DNA of 34,032 nt from Actinokineospora spheciospongiae (GCF_000564855.1 NZ_AYXG01000210.1:1-34032), one strand, 5' to 3'. Numbered from the stretch's first letter, positions 25,401-33,194 are shown. Program-made: numbers and translations. Notes: generated by a model from the sequence alone, not told the origin.

Positions 25401-25439
25401 CCGTGTGCGAATCGCCTGCTTGAGTGCGTCCCTGCTCAT
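22407..25439 (-). CDS. pPIWI-RE protein (prokaryotic PIWI/Argonaute-like) with N-terminal TGE module
   Basis: The 1010-residue protein starts at ATG 25439, overlapping the upstream stop as ATGA. Residues 1-230 form a module (RVRNTGEPHQEVRRLIAGIG ... DVVSVLSGLLRRAALF) that also occurs in the 29272-30279 protein. From about residue 260 the pattern is that of pPIWI_RE_X (LPDCVVVGRG, STIAELDRRDLAWSPVD). A MID-like segment follows (APVGSPHQTSYLGRARLEKI). The C-terminal RNase H/PIWI-like part has LLLTHAQNLRSHWTAIQNST, LPGLRHVRVRTDE and the end PFTTWTTTLPWPLNLGLEIE. Such proteins are predicted to act in conflict with invading nucleic acid, usually with a DinG-type helicase and a REase; neither usual partner is adjacent. 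Intact, moderately GC-rich. Confidence 0.8.
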   Translation of the reverse strand: MSRDALKQAIRTRVRNTGEPHQEVRRLIAGIGKAPLLPEAGSAGQRHLESVVMHRLLVKASDRWQAGSDHPFFVCRVSPSPTGLTLNVVEDSEASVMRALTALGEDPLHALVLQQTMKGHARLVTEEASVEFRCSWPSLMSEFSSHSGPSTIPLDVACPPWPQDVVSVLSGLLRRAALFSQPDSLSWLFDWHDWLAGPRSARCPRPPGQLTEELIDAKHGLQSDLFAVLGLDQRPRVSTPLAATPANTVMPRPTEGSSRYNSLVVSVLRLDPNSPITHQYHLLSFPPKWQEALQWAWKDHDTLNQAIEVVLPDCVVVGRGLAAEEGWLLARDPVDLNAVHQVVIAWVAARNAPAERVRSTIAELDRRDLAWSPVDIREDIPFTMLRAAIQMEIAHALSRPGTSAPSTGLTFRPCLTTTGVGLLSWPPDQGPFSVRIDIAVHTRPFTKEPFVHLRFATTRWQYRAGWPTYGRVTPIAYLAPVGSPHQTSYLGRARLEKIFHAGSVTNRARWHKPVADVLARLGQLGRLLDAQDVIEHPVEHQASVAVAHTKRSIGWHPVSDGLSGGDRHHLLSWVAGQLSPRLRLVDSLPRQRLSVRRGTRQSRNGTVTPEALRATLGPRLDIELFIGSDANTEHALNRLTERLGIRQLGPGDLDTSVDLGPISVHVRRLDTSQLAELDQAANPTITLIESSWSRSSQPVRDLAISGRIARLVDATPRESAPNDHHNRARFSSAVDDLLRQLGIRPLDLPQPAALLNCNPALLSIWIARIPRKRFVPIAFLADPSGRRVQVRTPQMHWQPLHTAVLAIARQQDFPRADSALTGSFIDEVVAHAVAEYPDTLLLTHAQNLRSHWTAIQNSTLLADTVDFGTGLRPVGSLPGLRHVRVRTDERAETPQYYGINLNGIGQPTGLWSLSEPRLFGSTSNKPATHTAAVTRSSKLIPVDNREIDLRREVWNGQLVELVVASLQEDDKPAHWAALTHELRDATPFTTWTTTLPWPLNLGLEIERYLP

Positions 25440-25756
25440 CGGGATCGCACCACGTCGCGGCTCCACGTGCGGAGTTCGACGAGCAGCCGTAGCGCCAGTT
25501 CCCCGTGGGTGGCCGGACGCAGAACGGCCAAGAGCCAAAGGGGTGCGGTGCAGAAGACCACGACCAAGATGGGCACGTGGGCGATCGCCACTACTGCGGC
25601 GCGTGGAAGCGCGCCAAGGATCGCAAGGTGGGCAGAGGGCACAGTCGTCTCCCGTTCCGCCTCCGGGTCGGCGCAATCGAGATCCGCATAGTGCCGTGAA
25701 ACCAATCTTCTGTGACGGGAGTTCAGAACCCCTTCAACCGCTATGTCGAGACCCAT
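25436..25756 (-). CDS. Small membrane protein translationally coupled to pPIWI-RE
   Basis: The 106-residue protein starts at ATG 25756 with only a weak ribosome site; a longer frame upstream has none. A basic N-terminal region (NSRHRRLVSRHYADLDC) is followed by one or two hydrophobic segments (ALPRAAVVAIAHVPILVVVF, TAPLWLLAVL) and a basic tail (LLVELRTWSRDVVRSR). Its stop overlaps the pPIWI-RE start as ATGA, so the two are made together. Family unknown. It could anchor or signal for the PIWI-like protein at the membrane; inference only. Confidence 0.6.
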   Translation of the reverse strand: MGLDIAVEGVLNSRHRRLVSRHYADLDCADPEAERETTVPSAHLAILGALPRAAVVAIAHVPILVVVFCTAPLWLLAVLRPATHGELALRLLVELRTWSRDVVRSR

Positions 25757-26249
25757 CCCGGAGATCTCTGAGCAGTAAGGCCGTCGTCTGACCGCCGCAA
25801 GTGTACAACATACTTCGGGCTGACGAGGGCGGGCCTCACCGTTGAGGACAGTCTGCACGGGGCTCGTTCGATTGATCCGTCGTTCCTGCTGGACCACCCG
25901 GATCACGGCCGCCGTTACCGCCGCTGCTGCCCAAGACTCTCGCAGGGCACTAACCCCTGGATGACCACCAACGCCGGGACCGAATCGGCATGTTCAGTCA
26001 CAGACGTTCACTCTGCTGGCATATAGATTCACTGCCTCCGAGCAGCACGACCTGCGACCCCGGATCGCACCCCAGGCATCAGGGCTGGCTCGACCCCAGG
26101 CGTGGGGTGGGTGCCAGGCTGTTTAGCCACCCGGACTGCGGCAGTCGGTCACGCCTCTGCCCGGGTGGCATCTGCTCTCGGCGTCTTGTTCACCGGATCG
26201 TGGCAGTCGTAGTTCATAAGACGCTTTGTTGTTGGAGGTGCGCCAGCGC
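25757..26249. other. Non-coding stretch upstream of the pPIWI-RE unit
   Basis: I see no convincing gene. It should contain the promoter of the membrane protein/pPIWI-RE pair, but no clear -35/-10 pair stands out. The right end runs into SpoIIE-phosphatase debris. Confidence 0.4.
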
Positions 26250-26712
26250 GGCGGCATCATCGGCTCGCGCTGCGCAGGACCCGCCGAGCCGGTCACGGCT
26301 TGGCCGAGCAGACGTGGTAAGCCAACCAGGCGCTGCCCGAGCACCGCCGGGGATCGTTGGCGACCGGGTTACTGCTGCGCATGGACCTATACACCGGAGC
26401 GGTCGAGCCGGTCACCGCGCACTGTTGCTGCGCGACGGCGTGGTGGAGCCGACCGAGTTGGAGGCCGACCCGCTCTTCGGCCCTACCTCGCACCAGTGCC
26501 GGACGCAGCGGTTGAACCTTCGCCCCGGTGACTGCCTGGTGCAGCTCACCCATGGCATGGTCGACCACGACGTCGCCGACCTGCCCGCGGTGATCCGCAA
26601 CCCTGCGGGACTGCACTCTCGGGAGGTGGTGCGGGCGATGACCAAGGCGGTGCGGCACGCCTGCCGCCGTTAACTCCAAGACGATGCCACCGTGCTGTGC
26701 CTGGACTGGTAA
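26250..26712 (+). pseudogene. SpoIIE-family protein phosphatase, C-terminal remnant
   Basis: Fragments in two frames give RAGHGLAEQTW, then after a stop NQALPEHR and SLATGLLLRMDLYTGAVEPV. The other frame gives LLLRDGVVEPTELEADPLFG, RLNLRPGDCLVQLTHGMVDH, DLPAVIRNPAGLHSREVVRA and, after a stop, DDATVLCLDW. This order (LxRxDxxTG, GDxLxxxTDGxVE-like block, DDATVLCLDW) is that of PP2C-type SpoIIE phosphatases in actinobacteria. Several stops and frame changes make it dead. It sits on the plus strand inside the otherwise minus-strand defence-like locus, so it is a later insertion or a leftover of a rearrangement. Confidence 0.75.
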
Positions 26713-26717
26713 GGGCG

Positions 26718-26940
26718 ATCGCACCGAACGCCCGATCTGGCGCATGCGCAGGTTCGTGCGCCAGTAGGTGGCCACGAGCAGCACCCGGTCGGCCAGGCCC
26801 AGCGCCCACTGCCTGCCGGGGCGCCCGTCGGCAGTGTCATCGCCTCCTCACGCGGCGACCACCCGCACGAGCTTACGGAACTGGGCGGGCCGCAACCCGG
26901 TGAACGGGAGAATCCATTCCGGGCGCGATGCCGAGATCAC
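26718..26940 (-). pseudogene. Transposase N-terminal remnant (IS5-like)
   Basis: The minus strand reads VISASRPEWILPFTGLRPAQ, FRKLVRVVAA with a stop codon, then GGDDTADGRPGRQWALGLAD and RVLLVATYWRTNLRMRQIG. This matches the start of actinobacterial IS5-like transposases (LPFTGL...DRVLLVATYWRTNLTMRQIG). Homology ends at the SpoIIE remnant. A stop codon and the missing catalytic domain make it dead. Confidence 0.65.
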
Positions 26941-27151
26941 CTGCACAGGGGCATGATCAACCACTCGCCATAGCGACCATCCACCGGGTTGCGAAACAAC
27001 GTTGACGGTCCATTTTCGTTGTCCCACCGGTCTTGTAGCGGGCTTTTCGCGAGAGAGGGGGCACTCCAGCGCTACTGGCGAGCGCAGCGCTTAAAGCTTG
27101 CACGGTTTCCAATGGTATGCATAACCGCGGGGTCGTCTTGACAATCTTTGG

Positions 27152-29131
27152 CTACTTCTTGTCGGTCTGCTGCTGCTCGGCGGGTGGAACGAGGAGGCCG
27201 TGCCGGGCGCGGACTTTCGCTACTGCCGCGTCTTGGCTGATGTCGTAGCCGAGTTGCTCGCGGTAGAAGTCCAGCCGGCGTTGGGCCTCGTCGAGCAGCT
27301 TGCCCCACGTGGTGACCCAGATGTCGTAGGTGGGGGCGGCGGCGACGTGCCCGACCGCCCGGTCGCGCTGGTTGAGCTGGTCCTCCAACTCGTCGGCGTC
27401 CCAGGAGGAGCCGACGAGCCAAAAGGTCCACTTCGTCTGGCCCACTCCGGGGTGCTTGCTCAGGGTTCGCGCATACCCTTGGACCTGCTGCAGCTCTTTG
27501 ATCCCCAACTTCACGCTGGGGCGCTTGAGCTCGACGACGAGGCGGTCCTGCCCTCCCGGGGAGCGAACGGTGCGTTGAAGGACCAAGTCGACCCTGCGGT
27601 TGCCGCGTTCGACGTCTGCCCCTTGCACGCTGGGGAGGTCGGCTTCTACCAGCGCGTCCTCGTGCAGGGCGTCGCGCAGGACCGTGGTCAGGCTGGACTC
27701 GCTGCGGCTGAGCCTCCAATCCTCGCCGAACAGCCACAGGTTGTCCTTGACCAGCGGATGTAGCTGGTCGACTTCACGGAATCGCTGGGATGCCTGGGTG
27801 CTGTAGAGGAAGTGGCGCAGCGTGGCGATCAGGTCCAGGCGCTGGGTGACCTCGGCGGCGGCGTTGATGATGTTGCCGAGGGAGGAGTAGCGGAGCATCT
27901 CGGCGAGCTGGTCGCGGTCGTCTGCGCTGAGCTCGAGGGTCTCGGCGAGGATCTTGTCCAGCCCTTCGGGCCGTTCCTCCATGGCCAGTTTCAGCAGGCG
28001 TGCGCTCATCGCCCGCTGCTGCCTGCTGCCCGCGTTGAGCACGCGGCGTGCCGAGACCACCACCAGGTCGAACATCTCGCGCTCGGTGCGCTGGATGGGG
28101 TCGGTGGAGACCTCTTGATCGAACGGGTAGGACTGCTCGTTCTTGAGCCGGTCGACGATGCCTGCGGTGACCGCGCCAGTGCGGGCCTTGACGTGTTCGG
28201 TGTACTGGTGGGTCGCCTCGCTGATCAGCTCGGGGTACTTCATCCGCGCCACGGCGAGGTCGATCCGCGACTGGCTGAACCCGGCCCAGCACAGGTAGCC
28301 AGTGGAACGCACCGGCGACTGCGGAGCCGTCTTGTCCAGCTCGATGAGGGCCATCCGGTCCTCGTTGCACAGTACGAGTCCGGGGGCGGTCCGCATCTCG
28401 TCGTTCCAGTCCACGATGACCAAGGTGGGCGGCTGCGTCTGTTGGGCTGAGGCCTCCGCGGCCTCGGGGGTGAGAACGATCTCGGTGGGGTCGCCCTCCA
28501 TCAGGACCGTGGGGTTCAGGGTTGCGCCGTTGAGGGTGACGGTGATGTCCTGGTTGGCCAGCAGGTGCCCGGCGAGGCGGGCGGTCAGCTGCGCGGCGAC
28601 GTCGTCGCGTACCAGCGCCGAGAGGTTGCGTTGCTCCTCCACCAGGATCGAGACCAGGGTGCCGGTCGGTTCGGAGGTCGGTGCCGGGTCGCTGATGGAG
28701 AACCCGGCCATGCGGGCCAAGTCGGCCATGACCGTCACCCGCTGCCTGCCTTCACCGTGCTGCGCCACCGAGCTCCATGTGGCCTTGTACCCGAGGCTGT
28801 AGACGTACAGCCTGCCCTTGCCCTGGCTGCCATGCAGGGCGCGCTTGTCGTTGACGGTCCGGCCGTTGAGACTCTTCTTCCAGGAGTCGCCCAAGGACTT
28901 GAACGCCGACTCAGCGCGCTCATGGTCCATGCCGTGTCCGTTGTCGGAGACCGAGATCCTGCGCACGATGCGCAGGTCGCCGCCGCCGATGCCGGTGGAC
29001 GCGCTCTCGATCTCGACGTCGATCTCGGTGGCCTCGGCGTCAAGCGCGTTCCACACCAACTCGGCCAGCGCGTCCAACGGCCGCGCCTTGGCGTAGTCGT
29101 CGAGCTGGTCACGACCGGTCTGCAACGGCAT
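27152..29131 (-). CDS. GHKL ATPase fused to a PD-(D/E)XK nuclease
   Basis: I start at ATG 29131 (659 residues); GTG 29140 is equally possible and no ribosome site is strong. The N-terminal part is a GHKL ATPase of MutL/Hsp90/MORC type. It has the N box (LAELVWNALDAEATEIDVEI; E24, N28), the DNGHGM box (63-68) and the GSQGKGR lid box (101-107). A central helical region follows (TEREMFDLVVVSARRVLNAG, LDKILAETLELSADDRDQLA). The C-terminal region holds a nuclease motif: RRVDLVL (D515), VVELKRPS (E534, K536), then IKELQQVQGYARTL. Related ATPase-nucleases occur in restriction-like systems. It lies 140 bases after the TGE-module gene, same strand, and is intact. Confidence 0.85.
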   Translation of the reverse strand: MPLQTGRDQLDDYAKARPLDALAELVWNALDAEATEIDVEIESASTGIGGGDLRIVRRISVSDNGHGMDHERAESAFKSLGDSWKKSLNGRTVNDKRALHGSQGKGRLYVYSLGYKATWSSVAQHGEGRQRVTVMADLARMAGFSISDPAPTSEPTGTLVSILVEEQRNLSALVRDDVAAQLTARLAGHLLANQDITVTLNGATLNPTVLMEGDPTEIVLTPEAAEASAQQTQPPTLVIVDWNDEMRTAPGLVLCNEDRMALIELDKTAPQSPVRSTGYLCWAGFSQSRIDLAVARMKYPELISEATHQYTEHVKARTGAVTAGIVDRLKNEQSYPFDQEVSTDPIQRTEREMFDLVVVSARRVLNAGSRQQRAMSARLLKLAMEERPEGLDKILAETLELSADDRDQLAEMLRYSSLGNIINAAAEVTQRLDLIATLRHFLYSTQASQRFREVDQLHPLVKDNLWLFGEDWRLSRSESSLTTVLRDALHEDALVEADLPSVQGADVERGNRRVDLVLQRTVRSPGGQDRLVVELKRPSVKLGIKELQQVQGYARTLSKHPGVGQTKWTFWLVGSSWDADELEDQLNQRDRAVGHVAAAPTYDIWVTTWGKLLDEAQRRLDFYREQLGYDISQDAAVAKVRARHGLLVPPAEQQQTDKK

Positions 29132-29271
29132 CCACTTCACGTGCTCATTCTGCAACAGGCCACGTCCGCGCGGCGATTCCAGCGCTGTCCGCACGGCCGC
29201 GCTGTCACGCAAGCACCTACCGCAAGTCCATCTGGCGGTCACCGCGGGCGGCGAAGGCGTACGCAGGACGA

Positions 29272-30279
29272 CTATTGCCAGCGGTTCATGCGCTGGTCCA
29301 CGAGTGGCCCGCGTCCTCGTGTCTGGCACACCTTGCGAGGGCTTGGTCCTGCATCGTAGAGGTCGCTACGACGCAGGTGGATTACCGCATCTTCCTCGGC
29401 ATGGTAGAGGGGGATGTCGTAGTAAAGGTACAGGCACGGGTCGCATACGCAGGAGAAAATACCGGTGTCGTTGAAACGGAACGCGAGACCGAAGACCGGG
29501 TCAACGATCCGATCGATGACCTCTCCATGAGGAAGCAAGCCAGACCACTCGACCTGGATTTCCGTGGAGTCGTCCCGGGTATTGTCCCATAGGTCGACGA
29601 AGTTGAGTTCGTCCGAGGTGTGGAACAACCGTGCGCGGCGCAGGATGCCGCTGAGCAGGTGTGCGGCCACGTGGTCTTGGGGGATGTCTGGATTGAGTCG
29701 GTCGGAGTTGATGTAGCAGTCATTTACACTAGTGTCATCGGGGTCGACGACCGCGCGCAGACTCGACGGACTCTCCTCATCAAGGTTGTCGGCAATGGCG
29801 GCTTCCCAATCGCTTTTCCGTGTACCCCGGATTGTGATCCGTGCACCTCTGATCGTGTCGACCAAGACGGTGTTCGAGTGCGTGAAGCGCAGCCGCAGTC
29901 CGCTCACCCCGTGGGCGGTGTTGGCGGCTTGGTCATAGACGGTGATCAGGCGGGCAACGAACTCGCTGAATGTCGCCGGGTGCCTACTAGGCACCAGGGT
30001 CAAACCGTTGCGGGTGGGCAGGCTCGCAATGATTCCGAAGGCTCCTCGGTCCACGCCGAGCTGTTGAGGCTGACCGACTCGTGCGCCCGACAGCATCGAC
30101 TTGCCGAGGGCGCGCAGAACATTGGCCTCGAAGTCGGCTTGGGCAAAGGTGGCTGCTGGCGGAATCAACGGCACATCTGCATCATTGGCACGAGCACACT
30201 GAACGGCTTGAGCACGAGTCTCCCCGGTATAGGAGATGCGCTGTTCGAAGTATCGACGGTGCTTACGTGCATCAGTCAT
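29272..30279 (-). CDS. TGE-module protein, first gene of the defence-like locus
   Basis: The 335-residue protein starts at ATG 30279 with a strong GGGGAG site. It reads MTDARKHRRYFEQRISYTGE, ARANDADVPLIPPAATFAQA, FGIIASLPTRNGLTLVPSRH and HVAAHLLSGILRRARLFHTS, then NFVDLWDNTRDD and EVIDRIVDPVFGLAFRF. The N-terminal 220 residues resemble the first 230 of the pPIWI-RE protein in order, spacing and motifs (TGE, PL(I/L)P, (H/S)LLSG(I/L)LRRA.LF). The family is widespread in actinobacterial accessory DNA but I know no function for it. The C-terminal 110 residues, rich in aromatic and acidic residues, are not in the PIWI protein. Confidence 0.75.
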   Translation of the reverse strand: MTDARKHRRYFEQRISYTGETRAQAVQCARANDADVPLIPPAATFAQADFEANVLRALGKSMLSGARVGQPQQLGVDRGAFGIIASLPTRNGLTLVPSRHPATFSEFVARLITVYDQAANTAHGVSGLRLRFTHSNTVLVDTIRGARITIRGTRKSDWEAAIADNLDEESPSSLRAVVDPDDTSVNDCYINSDRLNPDIPQDHVAAHLLSGILRRARLFHTSDELNFVDLWDNTRDDSTEIQVEWSGLLPHGEVIDRIVDPVFGLAFRFNDTGIFSCVCDPCLYLYYDIPLYHAEEDAVIHLRRSDLYDAGPSPRKVCQTRGRGPLVDQRMNRWQ

Positions 30280-30354
30280 GGATCTCCCCGGCGCCAGGGC
30301 CCGGTATGCCGCGGGTAGAAATAACCACGTAGCCCACGGTTGTTCATTTGAAGC

Positions 30355-30651
30355 TCAGACGGCGAGGCCGTTTCGTCCGATGGTGCCGCTTACCGGGCGC
30401 GGCACCGACGAGGCGTCTGCAACACCTGGCGGAAAGTATGGCTCGTTCCGTTCGGCCTTGCAAATTGATCTCCTGGTGTCACGAACAGCACAGGCCGGTC
30501 GACGGTTGCGTAGCGGACGGGCGACGCTGGACGCCACAGTGGCCCTGGTTGAGCAGTCCTTGACCGGCCTGGTGTTCCTGCGCGGATCGAACGTGAGCGC
30601 ATGATTTACGCCCAGATGCCCGAGTGCTTCCAGGTCCACGATGTGCGTCAA
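30355..30651 (-). CDS. Doubtful small reading frame
   Basis: A 98-residue frame begins at TTG 30651, immediately after the TAG of the preceding gene (TAGTTG). It reads MTHIVDLEALGHLGVNHALT and FDPRRNTRPVKDCST, then becomes arginine-rich and less protein-like. The coupling to the upstream gene favours a real gene; the composition of its second half and lack of family favour chance or a frameshifted remnant. The 280-base stretch has nothing else I can name. Confidence 0.3.
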   Translation of the reverse strand: MTHIVDLEALGHLGVNHALTFDPRRNTRPVKDCSTRATVASSVARPLRNRRPACAVRDTRRSICKAERNEPYFPPGVADASSVPRPVSGTIGRNGLAV

Positions 30652-31986
30652 CTACGACGACCACACAGTCGGAACCGCCTGTGTCCGCTTTACCCAGGTT
30701 GACGACTTGAGCGCCAAGGCCCGGAAGTAGGCTCTGCGGGCGCTTTGGGCGCGTCGGATGCGTTCAGCGATGGGCAGGGTGCCGTCGGGGTCGACTTGCT
30801 TGTCGAAGCGGTCGAGGGCAGCTTGTCGGGCTGGTGCGCTGCGGGCGACACGGTCTTCGGTGTTCTGCGACGAGGTGTGCGCGGCGATTTGGGCTCGCAG
30901 CGTGCGTTGTCCTGGGGTCAGTGGGTCCATGTTCCCAGGACAGCGCACGGATGGCACCGCCCCGGCCAAGCCGTCGGCAGTAGGCGGGAATGCCGGCACC
31001 AAGCATTCCTCAGTCGCACATGGTGGTTGCGGGAAGAATGGTCGAGTGCCATCCAGGTCAGCGTCGGAAGGGGCGTCGGGGGTCGCGGCCGTCCATGTTG
31101 TCGAAGCGGTGAACCAGGCCGCGGGGCGGTAGTCGCCCATTCCGATGAACTGGTTCGGCTCGGAGGTGGGGTCTTCGATGCCGTCGATGTCGACGTGGAA
31201 GAGGTTGAGGATGTCGGTGTCCTGGACGAGTACTTCCAGGAGCATGCCCCAGTCGTGGTCGTCGCGGTGGGGTTCGGTGGTGGACTGGTAGGGGGTGATG
31301 ATGCCGTCGGTGAGGGCGGATTCGGCCCAGCGCAGGGCCAGGTGTAGGGCCATTTCCTCGGCGGGGCAGTGGGGGTGGGGCCAGTGGCCTTGGGCGAGGT
31401 CGGCGGCGAGGTCGTCGAAGGCGCGGGCGGCTTGGCGGCGCCAGAGGGCGTCTTGGCGGTGGGTGATGCGGGGGTACTCGTCGAACAGGTTCCAGAAGTC
31501 GTCGTCCACCGGGTCGTCGCCGTGTTCGAGGACGTCGTCGTAGGCCAGGTCGGCCTGGTAGGTCAGCGCGTTGTGCAGGGCGTCGGCGGTGCGCGGTGTG
31601 ACCTGGAAGTCCTCGCATCGCTCGCAGCCCTGCTTCGCGCAGTGGCAGACCTCGAACAGGGCGTCGAAGTTCGGGCCCTTGACCAGAGGCACGCCGTCCT
31701 CGTCGAGCTCAACCGCCCCGCAGCTGCTCTCGACGAGGACGGCGCCGGGGTGGTCGATGGTCGCCATGGGGTCGGCGTGCCACCGCACCGCGATGGCCAG
31801 GTCGCGGGTGACCTCGGCGATGTACTCGTCGCGCTCCTGCTCTGGGGTGCGGCCGGGACGGCCGCCGAACTCGGTGGTGGAGATCTCGGCGATGGCATCT
31901 CGGGTGAGCGCCTCAGCGTCCATGACCTCGATCACCACGCTCATGTCCAGCTTCACCCTGCGCGCGACACGGTCCTGATCAACCAT
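30652..31986 (-). CDS. Large acidic island protein fused to an arginine/alanine-rich tail
   Basis: I start at ATG 31986 (444 residues); ATG 31944 (MSVVIEVMDAEALTRDAIAE) has a slightly better site. The acidic main part includes EYIAEVTRDLAIAVRWHADP, a cysteine cluster (CHCAKQGCERCEDF), FWNLFDEYPRITHRQDALWR and LLEVLVQDTDILNLFHVDID. A second cysteine group (CATEECLVPAFPPTADGL) ends the domain. From MDPLTPGQRTLRAQIAAHTS a tail of about 95 residues follows that resembles the separate small protein at 20512-20781. This may be a true fusion or a lost stop codon. I do not know the function; clustered cysteines suggest a metal site. Confidence 0.7.
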   Translation of the reverse strand: MVDQDRVARRVKLDMSVVIEVMDAEALTRDAIAEISTTEFGGRPGRTPEQERDEYIAEVTRDLAIAVRWHADPMATIDHPGAVLVESSCGAVELDEDGVPLVKGPNFDALFEVCHCAKQGCERCEDFQVTPRTADALHNALTYQADLAYDDVLEHGDDPVDDDFWNLFDEYPRITHRQDALWRRQAARAFDDLAADLAQGHWPHPHCPAEEMALHLALRWAESALTDGIITPYQSTTEPHRDDHDWGMLLEVLVQDTDILNLFHVDIDGIEDPTSEPNQFIGMGDYRPAAWFTASTTWTAATPDAPSDADLDGTRPFFPQPPCATEECLVPAFPPTADGLAGAVPSVRCPGNMDPLTPGQRTLRAQIAAHTSSQNTEDRVARSAPARQAALDRFDKQVDPDGTLPIAERIRRAQSARRAYFRALALKSSTWVKRTQAVPTVWSS

Positions 31987-32116
31987 GTCGGACAGCCTAG
32001 GCCGCCCGGTGCAGGGGGTGCGATCCGCAGCGGGCACCGGTTCAGCGCCGGACCGGTGCCCGCCCGGAGCCACCGCGACTGGGGGAAGGTTCCCCGGTCG
32101 CAGTGGCCTGGGGTGG

Positions 32117-33194
32117 TCAGGAGGCGATGAGGTCGGGCCGGGTCTCCGGGCGGAAGCCGCTGAGGTTGCGGATGCCGAGACGCTTGTGCTCGGCCAGGGC
32201 GCGGGTCTGGGCGGCGATGCGGGCGTAGTGCTCGACCATCGTGCGGGTCGACCACCCGCACAGGGTCATCAGACCGGTCTCTGAGCCACCGTGCAACAGC
32301 CAGTTGTGGCAGAACGTGTGGCGGAACATGTGCGGGTAAAGCTTCTCAATGCCCAGCGCCTCGCCAAGTCGCCGCAGCAGGCTCTTGATCCCGGAGATCG
32401 TCAACGGCTTGGTGCCGGTCTCATCCAACCAGAAGTACTCCAGGTTCGCCCCCGGCTTCTTCGACCGCATCCGGTCGTACTTCGACAGCGCCCGCCCGGC
32501 GAGGTCGCCGAAGGTGACGATGCGCTCCTTGGCGCCCTTGCCCGTCACCTTGATCCGGTCCAAGCGCAGGTCGACCGAGGACACCTGCATGTGGGCCAGT
32601 TCCGAGCACCGCAGGGCGGTGTCGAGGAAGGTCTCGATCATCGCCCGGTTGCGAACCGCGACGAAATCCTTCCCCGAGCAGTGGGTGATGATCGCCTCGG
32701 CCTCCTCGTCGGTGAGGATCGGGGTGAGCGTGATGCCCTTCTTCGGCAGCTTGAGCCTGGCGAACGGGGACAGTTCGATCTCGTCGTCGTCCTCGAGGTA
32801 CCCAAAGAACTGCTTGGTGACCTTGAACTTGTTCTGAGCGGTCGAGGCCGACCGGGTGAACAGCATCCAGTACACGAACTCCTGGACGTGTTCCTTGGTC
32901 ACCTCACACGGGTCTTCGGCCGCGGCGTGGATGTCGATGTCGGCGAACCGGGTCTCCCAGTCCTCCCACCATTCCCGTGCCTTCTCCTCCACCGCACCCC
33001 GCAGCGGAGCGGCCTCCCAGGGCGCCCCGTCGGAAAGCCAGTGGTAGAAGTCGGCGAATTGCGTGACCGCGAGTTCGTAGTTGTAGCGGGTCGATTTCGG
33101 CTTGTTGTCCCGACCGCAAGTGACGGTCCCACGAGATCACGAAGCGTGACCACGTCGGGTCGGCGGGCAGGGGCGGCTCGGGCTCGTAGGACAT
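32117..33194 (-). CDS. Tyrosine recombinase (integrase), frameshifted near its N-terminus
   Basis: ATG 33194 opens MSYEPEPPLPADPTWSRFVI; an extra G in a GGG run near 33105 shifts the frame, after which STRYNYELAVTQFADFYHWL and the rest are continuous to 32117 (about 358 residues in all). A SAM-like N-terminal domain (VTKEHVQEFVYWML) leads to the catalytic domain. It has the first arginine in DTALRCSELAHM, a lysine region RIKVTGKGAKERIV, HxxR in YPHMFRHTFCHNW, GWSTRTMVEHYAR with the nucleophilic tyrosine. The catalytic part is intact; a GTG at 32992 could give a shortened product. It lies 115 bases inside the tRNA-Pro fragment, the normal place for a tRNA-targeting integrase. Confidence 0.85.

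Noticed and set aside
25736-25906. Longer N-terminus for the small membrane protein (start near 25906)
   Set aside because: The extra 50 residues are cysteine/arginine-rich without pattern and have no ribosome site; ATG 25756 gives a more sensible protein.
28565-29359. Plus-strand frame over the GHKL ATPase N-terminal domain
   Set aside because: The GHKL boxes lie on the minus strand; this is its shadow.
31987-32073. Upstream extension of the large acidic protein to 32073
   Set aside because: The added residues are low-complexity and the first internal ATG starts the protein-like sequence.
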